From: an uncultured Clostridia bacterium
GTDB lineage: Bacteria > Bacillota > Clostridia > Oscillospirales > Acutalibacteraceae
DNA: 12,870 bases
Direction: 5' to 3'
Assembly: GCA_937897215.1 (NCBI GenBank)
Contig: CALCBQ010000055.1
Span: 1-12,870 of the forward strand
Part shown: one piece after another, positions 7,383 through 12,870 of the stretch
Layout: every line of letters begins with the position of its first letter
How positions within the stretch are numbered: position 1 is the stretch's first letter
Made by a program: the position numbers and the translations under genes
Notes under the pieces: generated by a model
The model's database searches: none
What the model was told of the DNA's origin: nothing
Seen by the model: the letters and a program-made list of their open reading frames with translations, nothing else

Positions 7383-9545
7383 TTAGATTTTCACACAGTC
7401 CATAGATGGAATTTTAATACCGTTTATTGTAACAGCTTTGTCGGTGTAGTTAACATAAACTTTAATACTGTTATCATATTCTGTGCAGTAAAGTCCATCC
7501 TGAACTTTGTAGTGAGACGTCATTCTTGAAGATTGAATGTCGCCTAATGCTTCATTGATTTTTGTATAGTAATTAACCATATCATTTATGTTGTTGTCGT
7601 AATAAAACTTGTCGTCAGTTTCATTATCAAGTTTTGTGCAATACCAACGAGCGCTTGGTAAACAACCATATTCAACGCATTTCAAAAATGCAGTTTTCAT
7701 ATCGTTGTATGAGTTTATACCGTTGGAGCTGTAAGCTGAAATTCCGTGAAGTAACATCTGCATAAACGGAATACCAATGTATGCACCGTTTTCCTTGTTA
7801 GCAACAGGTGTAATGCTTAATTTTGTAACGATGTCTGCATTTTTTACAGAGTATATATTACCTGTGTCAACCATAATATGTTTTGATGTGGTAAGTACTG
7901 GTATTTGTGCAGAAATTTCTTTTTTAGCACTAACTCTCGAATAGAAATCAGATGAATAATCGGAATAAAGTTCTGTACCAATATCGTTTAGAGCATAACC
8001 ATCAAAGTTCAATTCTGCAGAAGCGTTAAGAATTTCTTCAACTCTGTTTTCAAGTTTTGAAAGTTTAAGGAATTCTTGTGCAGAAACAGGGTTAGGAAAT
8101 ACTCCGTCAGTTTTTACCTTGTATTTTGAGCCGTCAACAGATTCAGCGCCTTTACCACTGTAGTCGTATGTAAGCAAATCTGTTTCGATAAACATTAAGA
8201 ATTTCTGACTGTTAAGGTAGTTATACAGTGCATCATAATCTTTTGCTTTGCCTAATTTCTTGCTGAATTCGCCTAATGCTTCATTACTACCGTTGTTAGC
8301 ATCATCATAAAGTCCGTTGTATCGAAGATAAATATTGTTAACACCTTTTGCTTTTAAAAGCGTAACAAGCGAAAGTGTCTGCTCATAACTAGAAAGAACA
8401 GAATATTTGCCCTTATTGTTTTTGTAACCACCCTGAACAGAAAGTATCAACGGAATATCGCTTGATTCAACTGATAACTTTTTAGTGGAAAGCACAGAAT
8501 TTCTGATTAAATTTTCACGGCATGCGGTCGCCATACCCGAATATGTGGCAGATTTTCCCGAAAGAAAACGGTAGCATAGAATAATTTCATTCTGGTATTT
8601 GTAGCCGTATGTCTTTTTGATTCTGTTGCCTTCTTCACTGAGAATTTCTGTTGTGTTAAAAGACGCGTAAACACTGTTAAGTGAATTATCACTATTCTTG
8701 TTAGCATGGATTTCAGCAATAGAATCTCCTTGCTCAATAATACAAAGGAAAGCTCCGTTACCGCGTTTCATACCGAAAGCGCCAACAAGACAACCGTTTT
8801 CATATACCGTAAGATTAACCGGCTTAAATTCTGCATCTTTAATACCTGTCATAATAAGAGCACCACTGCCGTCAGGAACAAAAATATAATCTTCAGCACC
8901 ACTTTGCTCAAAAGAGCCAAAATCTTTCATAAGTCGAACTTCTTCAAGATAAACACCTTTAGGAAGATTCAGGTTGTTCATACTTACATTTACATAGAAT
9001 GAGCCGTCGCGAAGTGTGTAAAGTACAGATAAATCTGCACGGATTTGTTCGTCTTTTAATGTGGATATGTCTGCCTTGCCTGTTTCAGCATCAAGTGAAA
9101 GAGAATACTTTACAAGCACACCATCTTCGCCTGCATTGTATGAATAGTTGCCGAATGCCACAGAATTTTCTTGTGAGTTAAGAATATAAATTGTTTCATC
9201 GCCATTTGAAAGCACAACTTCTAACGGAGATGATATAATCTGTTTGTCAGATGAATACTGCGAAAGACTTGTCCATAAGTTGCCGGAACTCGTGTCGCGG
9301 ATTGCAACTGTACAGGTTTTTTCATCAAAAAGTAATTCAATAAGACCTGACTTGCAAACGGATTTGTAAGATGCATCAACGCCCTTGTGAAGTTCATCGC
9401 CACCGTATGCGGTTGCAACAACTTTTTGTTCCTTAAATCTGACGGTTTTAGTCGTTATGTCGCCGCCACAGGCAGAAAAAAGAATAGCAATAACAGCAAT
9501 TACCGCAATTAATTTAGTTGTAATTGAAATTGATTTTTTCTTCAT
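7383..9545 (-). CDS. DUF5696-type lipoprotein
   Basis: This 720-residue protein is exported. It has a lysine start, a hydrophobic stretch and a lipobox-like LFSAC with Cys26 followed by GG, so it is probably a lipoprotein on the outer face of the membrane. The rest resembles the DUF5696 family, which includes the VPDGSGALI motif (223-231). The C-terminal half has repeated strand-helix units such as LILSVQGGYK, YLRYNGLYDD and FDGYALNDIG that would suit a TIM barrel like that of glycosidases. A sugar-related role is therefore possible but unproven. The upstream in-frame ATG at 9575 is rejected: its codon would lie in the -10 region, and GGAG sits eight bases before the ATG at 9545. No transporter genes accompany it. 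Confidence 0.8.
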   Translation of the reverse strand: MKKKSISITTKLIAVIAVIAILFSACGGDITTKTVRFKEQKVVATAYGGDELHKGVDASYKSVCKSGLIELLFDEKTCTVAIRDTSSGNLWTSLSQYSSDKQIISSPLEVVLSNGDETIYILNSQENSVAFGNYSYNAGEDGVLVKYSLSLDAETGKADISTLKDEQIRADLSVLYTLRDGSFYVNVSMNNLNLPKGVYLEEVRLMKDFGSFEQSGAEDYIFVPDGSGALIMTGIKDAEFKPVNLTVYENGCLVGAFGMKRGNGAFLCIIEQGDSIAEIHANKNSDNSLNSVYASFNTTEILSEEGNRIKKTYGYKYQNEIILCYRFLSGKSATYSGMATACRENLIRNSVLSTKKLSVESSDIPLILSVQGGYKNNKGKYSVLSSYEQTLSLVTLLKAKGVNNIYLRYNGLYDDANNGSNEALGEFSKKLGKAKDYDALYNYLNSQKFLMFIETDLLTYDYSGKGAESVDGSKYKVKTDGVFPNPVSAQEFLKLSKLENRVEEILNASAELNFDGYALNDIGTELYSDYSSDFYSRVSAKKEISAQIPVLTTSKHIMVDTGNIYSVKNADIVTKLSITPVANKENGAYIGIPFMQMLLHGISAYSSNGINSYNDMKTAFLKCVEYGCLPSARWYCTKLDNETDDKFYYDNNINDMVNYYTKINEALGDIQSSRMTSHYKVQDGLYCTEYDNSIKVYVNYTDKAVTINGIKIPSMDCVKI

Positions 9546-9575
9546 AAATAATACTCCAAGAAATGTAATCAACAC

Positions 9576-9604
9576 ATTATATCATATTATTTACGAAATA
9601 TCAA
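9576..9604 (-). promoter_or_regulatory. Sigma-A type promoter of the DUF5696 lipoprotein gene
   Basis: On the minus strand, TTGATA (9599-9604) and a perfect TATAAT (9576-9581) have a 17-base spacer. Transcription should start near 9569, leaving a leader of about 24 bases. Confidence 0.82.
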
Positions 9605-9609
9605 ATTTG

Positions 9610-9638
9610 TTGAATAAATATCAAAAATATTGTATAAT
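9610..9638 (+). promoter_or_regulatory. Sigma-A type promoter of the radical SAM gene
   Basis: TTGAAT (9610-9615) and a perfect TATAAT (9633-9638) have a 17-base spacer. The promoter is divergent from the lipoprotein promoter, and the two -35 boxes are only five bases apart. Confidence 0.8.
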
Positions 9639-9664
9639 ACTTAAAAATCTTTTGGAGGTGCTGT

Positions 9665-11308
9665 ATGAAGGTAATAATCAGTTGCTTAAATTCAAAATAT
9701 ATTCACGCTTCGTTAGCGCCTTGGTGCTTACTTGCAGGCGTAAAAGCGTTTGCAAAGGGTAGTTATGATATAAAAGTACTTGAAAGTACTATCAACGGAA
9801 ATCTTCACGATTTTGCACAGAAAATAATCCTTGAAAATCCAAAGGTAGTTTCATTTTCTTGCTATATCTGGAATATAACCCAAACCCTTGAAATCTGCAA
9901 AGAAATTAAAGAAAATCTTGATTGTAAAATTATTCTTGGCGGTCCTGAAGTTGCATACAGACCAAAAGATGTTTTAGAAAAATATGGATTTATTGATTTT
10001 GTGTTATCAGGTGAGGGCGAGTGGAATTTCCCTCTTTTACTTGATAATATAAATGGTGATCTTAACATTGTAGATGGGCTTACATATCGCCAAAACAATG
10101 AGATTATCACAAATCCTGAAAGGGAATACACAAACACCCCACCATCACCATATAGTGATGATTTTTACAAAAACTTAAACGGACGCATTGCCTATATGGA
10201 AACAAGTCGTGGTTGCCCTTATCGTTGCGCATTCTGTCTTTCAGGCAGATGCTCAAAACTACGATTTTTTGATTTAGACCAAGTTAAAAAAGACATAATA
10301 AATCTCGCAAATAGTGGCACACAAACACTAAAATTTGTTGACCGTACTTTCAATGCAAACTCAAAAAGAGCAAACGAGATTTTAACCTTTATTAAAGACA
10401 ACTACGGCACAAAAATCCCCAAAAAAATCTGTTTTCACTTTGAAATAGCAGGGGATATACTTACCGAAGAAACTCTTGAGATTCTCTCTCAAATGCCAAA
10501 AGGCGCAGTTCAACTTGAAATCGGTATGCAGTCCTTTAATGAGGATACTCTCAAGAAAATCAACCGTAAAACCAATACTGAAAAGCTTATTAAAAACATT
10601 AAAAAACTACTTGAATTTGGCAATATGCACATTCATATTGATTTAATCGCAGGGCTTACAGGCGAAGACCTTGAAAGTTTCAAAAACAGCTTTAATATGG
10701 GCTATTCACTTAAAGCACACATGTTACAAATGGGATTTCTTAAACTACTTTACGGAGCCGATATGCGAGAAAACCCTGAAGATTTCCCTTGCGAATACAC
10801 GGAAAATCCACCATATGAGGTAATTTCAACTCCGTGGATTAGTGCCGAAGAAATGAAAACCTTGAAAAACTGCGAAGATGCAGTTGACCGTCTTTATAAT
10901 AGTGGTAGATTTCTCTTTACACTTGACTATTTAATCGATGAAATCGGCATTTCTCCTTTTGATTTGTTTAACGATTTCGGCAACGCAGTTGACGGTACAA
11001 ATATGCGACTTTCCGATTATGCAATTAAAGTGTATGAACACTTCAAAAATCAATGTGATGAGCAGATTTTACGCGAAAAAATCCTTTGCGATTTGCTTTC
11101 CTGTTCATCGTCGGTGCAGATTCCTGAAATATTTAAAATCCGCGACCCTTTATATAAAAAAGTTAAGAAATATTTTATAGAAAATGTTGATAAAAATATG
11201 AAAATTGCAATCCTATATAGCAAGAATGAAATCTTTGCAGTAAATCAAAGCACAGAAAAGGATTTTCACGGCAGATACAAGGGCGAATTTTTTAGTATTC
11301 CTGATTAA
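9665..11308 (+). CDS. Cobalamin-binding-domain radical SAM protein (DUF4080 type)
   Basis: This 547-residue protein is a radical SAM enzyme. An N-terminal Rossmann-like domain (about 1-150) has the LGGPEVAYRP and LSGEGEW motifs typical of B12-binding radical SAM proteins. The cluster motif CPYRCAFC (Cys184, Cys188, Cys191) should carry the [4Fe-4S] cluster that cleaves S-adenosylmethionine. The barrel continues with FVDRTFN and LEIGMQS (about 292-298), followed by a C-terminal region of DUF4080 type. The DxHxxG histidine motif that binds cobalamin in classical proteins is absent; ESTINGN stands at the corresponding place. The reaction is unknown; tRNA or other methylthiolation and methylation are family possibilities only. 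GGAGGTG lies four bases before the ATG. The stop codon falls at the edge of the hairpin-rich repeat. Confidence 0.88.
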   Translation: MKVIISCLNSKYIHASLAPWCLLAGVKAFAKGSYDIKVLESTINGNLHDFAQKIILENPKVVSFSCYIWNITQTLEICKEIKENLDCKIILGGPEVAYRPKDVLEKYGFIDFVLSGEGEWNFPLLLDNINGDLNIVDGLTYRQNNEIITNPEREYTNTPPSPYSDDFYKNLNGRIAYMETSRGCPYRCAFCLSGRCSKLRFFDLDQVKKDIINLANSGTQTLKFVDRTFNANSKRANEILTFIKDNYGTKIPKKICFHFEIAGDILTEETLEILSQMPKGAVQLEIGMQSFNEDTLKKINRKTNTEKLIKNIKKLLEFGNMHIHIDLIAGLTGEDLESFKNSFNMGYSLKAHMLQMGFLKLLYGADMRENPEDFPCEYTENPPYEVISTPWISAEEMKTLKNCEDAVDRLYNSGRFLFTLDYLIDEIGISPFDLFNDFGNAVDGTNMRLSDYAIKVYEHFKNQCDEQILREKILCDLLSCSSSVQIPEIFKIRDPLYKKVKKYFIENVDKNMKIAILYSKNEIFAVNQSTEKDFHGRYKGEFFSIPD

Positions 11309-11323
11309 CAATGCGTAGTTGCA

Positions 11324-11427
11324 ACTCGCTCCATCTTAGAGGGTGCGGGTGTCCGGTGGACACCTCTGCAAAGCAGAAGCACTGTCTGAGCCGGCAGGCG
11401 AGTAATGAGCTGTCTGCAAAGCAGACT
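11324..11427. repeat. Left hairpin cluster of the intergenic repeat
   Basis: Several perfect hairpins follow each other: GGTGTCC/GGACACC (11348-11364), TCTGC/GCAGA (11365-11377) and GTCTGC/GCAGAC (11412-11426), each with a three-base loop. ACTCGC (11324-11329) and GCGAGT (11398-11403) can enclose the first two. Read on the minus strand, 11390-11435 resembles a decayed copy of the right-hand unit, sharing ACTCCCTC then GTC and a hairpin. No credible gene lies in this stretch. Confidence 0.7.
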
Positions 11428-11609
11428 GAGGGAGTGTAATGAATTCGAAGAATTCAATTCGTGGAGCGCAAGCGAAAAATCATGGCATAGCCAATTCATG
11501 CATAGCAAATCATTGTTAAATGAATTGCAAACAAGTTTGCGTGAATTGATTTCATCATGAATTGTGAAAAATCACATGATTTGCACCTGCGGTGCATTAA
11601 AACTCCCTC
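11428..11609. repeat. Nested inverted-repeat element forming a hairpin ladder
   Basis: GAGGGAGT (11428-11435) and ACTCCCTC (11602-11609) form the outer arms. Inside, complementary heptamers pair in nested order: AAATCAT 11477-11483 with ATGATTT 11576-11582, AATTCAT 11493-11499 with ATGAATT 11557-11563, and AAATCAT 11507-11513 with ATGAATT 11520-11526 (one mismatch). Small hairpins exactly fill most gaps: GGCataGCC, GCataGC, GCAAACaaGTTTGC, GATttcATC, GTGAaaaaTCAC and GCACCtgcGGTGC. There is no coding capacity and no transposase. It may be a non-autonomous mobile element (MITE-like) or a structured RNA segment; the nature is inference. Confidence 0.65.
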
Positions 11610-11649
11610 CGTCAACGCTATGCGTTGCCACCTCCCTCAATGAGGGAGG
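11602..11649. repeat. Right terminal unit of the repeat
   Basis: ACTCCCTC is followed by the hairpin CAACGCtatGCGTTG (11613-11627) and a nearly loopless inverted repeat CCTCCCTCA/TGAGGGAGG (11631-11649). Units of this form recur between genes in many gut Clostridia as far as I recall. It ends four bases before the stop codon of the small minus-strand gene; with no T-tract it is not a standard terminator. Confidence 0.65.
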
Positions 11650-11653
11650 GTAT

Positions 11654-11917
11654 CTATTCCTCACACAAGGACTCAAATAAAAACCTTGTAGCAAATTTTA
11701 TGCCTTTTACAAAAGCATCTTTTTCTAAAAGGGTATAGGTTGCAGTAAATGCTTTATCGTATTCTTCAAGCAACTTAATTTGTTCTTGATTTAAACTTGA
11801 ACGCAACTGCTCGTCTTTTTCAGATAAATTTTTTATAATTGCTCTGTCCGACTCCGTTCTTACTGTACCTGTTTCAACAATATACGAATACCATAATTGT
11901 TCTAATTCTTTTTCCAT
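11654..11917 (-). CDS. Small acidic helical protein, possibly DUF6809-like
   Basis: This 87-residue protein has no enzyme motif. It is rich in Glu, Lys and Leu, probably all-helical and coiled-coil forming, without a membrane segment. The order of features (MEKELEQLWY at the start, EKDEQLRSSLNQEQIKLLEEYD in the middle, and DAFVKGIKFATRFLFE near the end) resembles the small DUF6809 proteins found in Firmicutes, often beside small XRE regulators and accessory genes. I hold that match with low confidence. The frame extends upstream to a TTG at 11938, but AAAGGAG lies between it and the ATG at 11917, which is therefore the start. Its promoter contains an operator filling the spacer, so it is probably tightly repressed by the divergent XRE protein. 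A DNA-mimic, antirepressor or toxin-like role is conceivable but unsupported. Confidence 0.75.
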   Translation of the reverse strand: MEKELEQLWYSYIVETGTVRTESDRAIIKNLSEKDEQLRSSLNQEQIKLLEEYDKAFTATYTLLEKDAFVKGIKFATRFLFESLCEE

Positions 11918-11930
11918 AACAATCTCCTTT

Positions 11931-11946
11931 GCATTCAAATAAATGT
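11931..11946. promoter_or_regulatory. Operator copy 1, GCATT-N6-AATGT
   Basis: This matches the two other copies except for the last base. It lies just downstream of the predicted start of the small-protein transcript and upstream of its ribosome binding site. Confidence 0.5.
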
Positions 11947-11956
11947 TTGTAGTACT

Positions 11957-11985
11957 ATTTTAGCATTCGTACGAATGCTTGTCAA
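11957..11985 (-). promoter_or_regulatory. Sigma-A promoter of the small-protein gene
   Basis: On the minus strand, a perfect TTGACA (11980-11985) and TAAAAT (11957-11962) have a 17-base spacer. The spacer is occupied from end to end by operator copy 2, so a bound repressor would exclude RNA polymerase. Confidence 0.85.
11963..11978. promoter_or_regulatory. Operator copy 2, GCATT-N6-AATGC
   Basis: This copy is part of a perfect 18-base palindrome (11962-11979) that includes the central CGTACG. It fills the spacer between the -35 and -10 boxes of the minus-strand promoter and is the most symmetrical of the three copies, so it is probably the strongest site. Confidence 0.8.
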
Positions 11986-11987
11986 GT

Positions 11988-12003
11988 GCATTTATCTGAA
12001 TGC
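11988..12003. promoter_or_regulatory. Operator copy 3, GCATT-N6-AATGC
   Basis: The same half-sites and spacing recur 25 bases to the right of copy 2. The site lies directly upstream of the extended -10 box of the XRE gene, where binding would repress the regulator's own promoter. Confidence 0.7.
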
Positions 12004-12004
12004 G

Positions 12005-12013
12005 TGATATAAT
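12005..12013 (+). promoter_or_regulatory. Extended -10 promoter of the XRE repressor gene
   Basis: TGATATAAT is a perfect extended -10 element. The best -35 candidate, TTGTCA (11979-11984), is 23 bases away, too far to count, so the promoter probably relies on the TG extension. Confidence 0.65.
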
Positions 12014-12014
12014 T

Positions 12015-12031
12015 ACCACATTATATGTGGT
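12015..12031. repeat. Inverted repeat at the XRE transcript start
   Basis: ACCACAT and ATGTGGT flank TAT in a perfect 7-3-7 inverted repeat that straddles the predicted transcription start. It could be a short 5' hairpin or another protein-binding site; its half-sites differ from those of the three operators. Confidence 0.5.
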
Positions 12032-12043
12032 GAGGTGAAAAGA

Positions 12044-12268
12044 GTGTACTTTACACAGAGGTTAAGAGATTTAAGAGAAGATAAAGATTTAAAGCAAGAA
12101 GATATTGCAAAGGTCTTAAAAATTACAAGACAACAGTATCAGTTGTACGAAAGTGGTAAAAGAAAAATACCAGTTGATTTATTGATAGAACTTTGTAAAT
12201 TTTACAATGTATCAGCAGACTATATATTAGGTTTTACTGATACATTAAGCGAATTGCCAAGAAAATAA
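12044..12268 (+). CDS. Small XRE-family repressor
   Basis: This 74-residue protein is almost entirely a Cro/CI-type helix-turn-helix domain: FTQRLRDLREDKDLKQEDIAKVLKI, then RQQYQLYESGKRKIPVDLL and the closing FYNVSADYILG. This is the common single-domain repressor of Firmicutes. The frame also holds a GTG at 12035, but that codon forms part of GAGGTGA, which stands six bases before the GTG at 12044 and makes a good Shine-Dalgarno. The later start also gives the usual family N-terminus. The three operators upstream have the spacing expected for a small XRE dimer, so autorepression and control of the divergent small protein are likely. The peptidase gene follows 36 bases later on the same strand with no terminator between them. 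Confidence 0.92.
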   Translation: MYFTQRLRDLREDKDLKQEDIAKVLKITRQQYQLYESGKRKIPVDLLIELCKFYNVSADYILGFTDTLSELPRK

Positions 12269-12281
12269 TTACAATTAAAAT
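12254..12281 (+). promoter_or_regulatory. Possible promoter of the M20 peptidase gene
   Basis: TTGCCA (12254-12259) and TAAAAT (12276-12281) are 16 bases apart. In AT-rich sequence this could be chance, and read-through from the XRE gene is an alternative. Confidence 0.35.
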
Positions 12282-12304
12282 ATTAACTTTTAGGAGATGT
12301 AAAT

Positions 12305-12870
12305 ATGAGCGATAATCGTGCAATGAGTTATGCTGAAAGACTTTCAAAAATGATTCAGGTTGAAACAATTTCAGTGCGTGGTCAAACAGATATTTCTAAA
12401 TTCTTAAAGCTTCACGAACTTATGAAAGAGGAGTTTTCTGCACTTTTTAGTGTAGTGGAATGTGAAGTAATCAACGGTAGCCTTTTACTTAAATGGAAAG
12501 GTACAGACTCTACTTTAGAGCCTGTGCTTTTAATGAATCATCACGACGTTGTTGAGGCAAGTGGCGAGTGGAAATACCCTGCATTTTCAGGTGCAATCGC
12601 AGAAGACAGAGTCTGGGGTAGAGGAACACTTGACACTAAAGGTGGACTTTGCACAATGCTTACAGCAGCCGACGAATTAGCTCGCGAGGGCTTTACTCCT
12701 CGTCGTGATACATATTTCGTTTCAACTTGCACAGAAGAAACAGGTGGCGAAGGTGGTAACGCTATTTCAAATCTCCTTAAAGAGCGTGGAATCCACTTCT
12801 ATATGGTGCTTGACGAGGGTGGTATGATTCTTTATGACCCAATCGGTGGTGCTGACGGTACTTTTGCTAT
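12305..12870 (+). CDS. M20-family metallopeptidase (5' part only)
   Basis: The first 188 residues of a dinuclear zinc peptidase or deacylase of the M20/M28 clan are present; the gene runs off the window. Metal and catalytic positions appear in order: His79 and Asp81 in the HxD of MNHHDVV, Asp110 in TLDTKGG, Glu144-Glu145 in TEETGGEGG, and Asp170 in LDEGG. The opening region (MIQVETISVRGQ) resembles the carboxypeptidase S/PM20D1-like branch, so the substrate may be a dipeptide or an N-acyl amino acid; this is family knowledge, not proof. AGGAG lies eight bases before the ATG. No signal peptide is seen, so it probably acts in the cytoplasm. About 250 more residues would be expected downstream. 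Confidence 0.92.
   Translation, partial: MSDNRAMSYAERLSKMIQVETISVRGQTDISKFLKLHELMKEEFSALFSVVECEVINGSLLLKWKGTDSTLEPVLLMNHHDVVEASGEWKYPAFSGAIAEDRVWGRGTLDTKGGLCTMLTAADELAREGFTPRRDTYFVSTCTEETGGEGGNAISNLLKERGIHFYMVLDEGGMILYDPIGGADGTFA

Noticed and set aside
9457..9762. Plus-strand open frame of 101 residues overlapping the start of the radical SAM gene
   Set aside because: It crosses the divergent promoter region and antisense lipoprotein sequence and reads as low-complexity; the radical SAM gene explains the 3' part.
11305..11508. Minus-strand open frame of 67 residues inside the hairpin repeat
   Set aside because: It consists of translated palindromes, has no ribosome binding site and resembles no protein.
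11324..11650. CRISPR array
   Set aside because: The hairpins differ in sequence, there are no equal-length direct repeats with regular spacers, and no cas gene is present.
11654..12268. Toxin-antitoxin module formed by the small protein and the XRE gene
   Set aside because: The genes diverge instead of forming one operon, and the small protein shows no toxin motif.

Overview
The window looks like chromosomal DNA from a low-GC Gram-positive anaerobe of the class Clostridia, perhaps an uncultured gut member of the Oscillospirales. The grounds are AT-rich codon use, strong AGGAGG-type ribosome binding sites, sigma-A type promoters, a PASTA-domain kinase-like protein, a DUF5696 lipoprotein, a DUF4080-type radical SAM protein, and an intergenic repeat with CTCCCTC/GAGGGAG arms of a kind I recall from such genomes. 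The assignment is inference. I see no rRNA, tRNA, CRISPR array, transposase or phage gene.

Layout. Positions 72-1774 (minus) hold a two-gene hydrolase operon: an alpha/beta hydrolase with an N-terminal membrane anchor, then an SGNH/GDSL esterase joined by an ATGA overlap. Divergent from it (1892-2254, plus) is an XRE-type regulator. The two promoters face away from a shared inverted repeat. After a clear terminator comes a plus-strand operon (2370-5586): a DtxR/MntR-type metal regulator, an HI0933/YhiN-type flavoprotein and a COG2509-type flavoprotein, tightly packed or overlapping. Next is a gene with its own promoter (5663-7333) for a membrane protein with a zinc ribbon, a kinase fold lacking all three core catalytic residues, one membrane segment and two PASTA domains. 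A bidirectional terminator separates it from the convergent DUF5696-type lipoprotein gene (7383-9545, minus). That gene shares a compact divergent promoter region with a radical SAM gene (9665-11308, plus).

Between 11309 and 11653 there is no credible gene. The space is packed with short perfect hairpins and nested inverted repeats that can fold into a ladder of short stems with hairpins branching at each junction. To its right, a small minus-strand gene (11654-11917) and a small XRE repressor gene (12044-12268, plus) diverge from a region with three copies of the same operator, GCATT-N6-AATGC; one copy fills the spacer of a good promoter. The window ends inside an M20-family metallopeptidase gene (from 12305).

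Most genes are recognisable at family level, but few have a defined substrate. The items most worth attention are the pseudokinase-PASTA protein, the hairpin-ladder repeat and the triple-operator switch. Start codons were moved from the longest open frame wherever a Shine-Dalgarno sequence or promoter position argued for it; the reasons are given in each entry.
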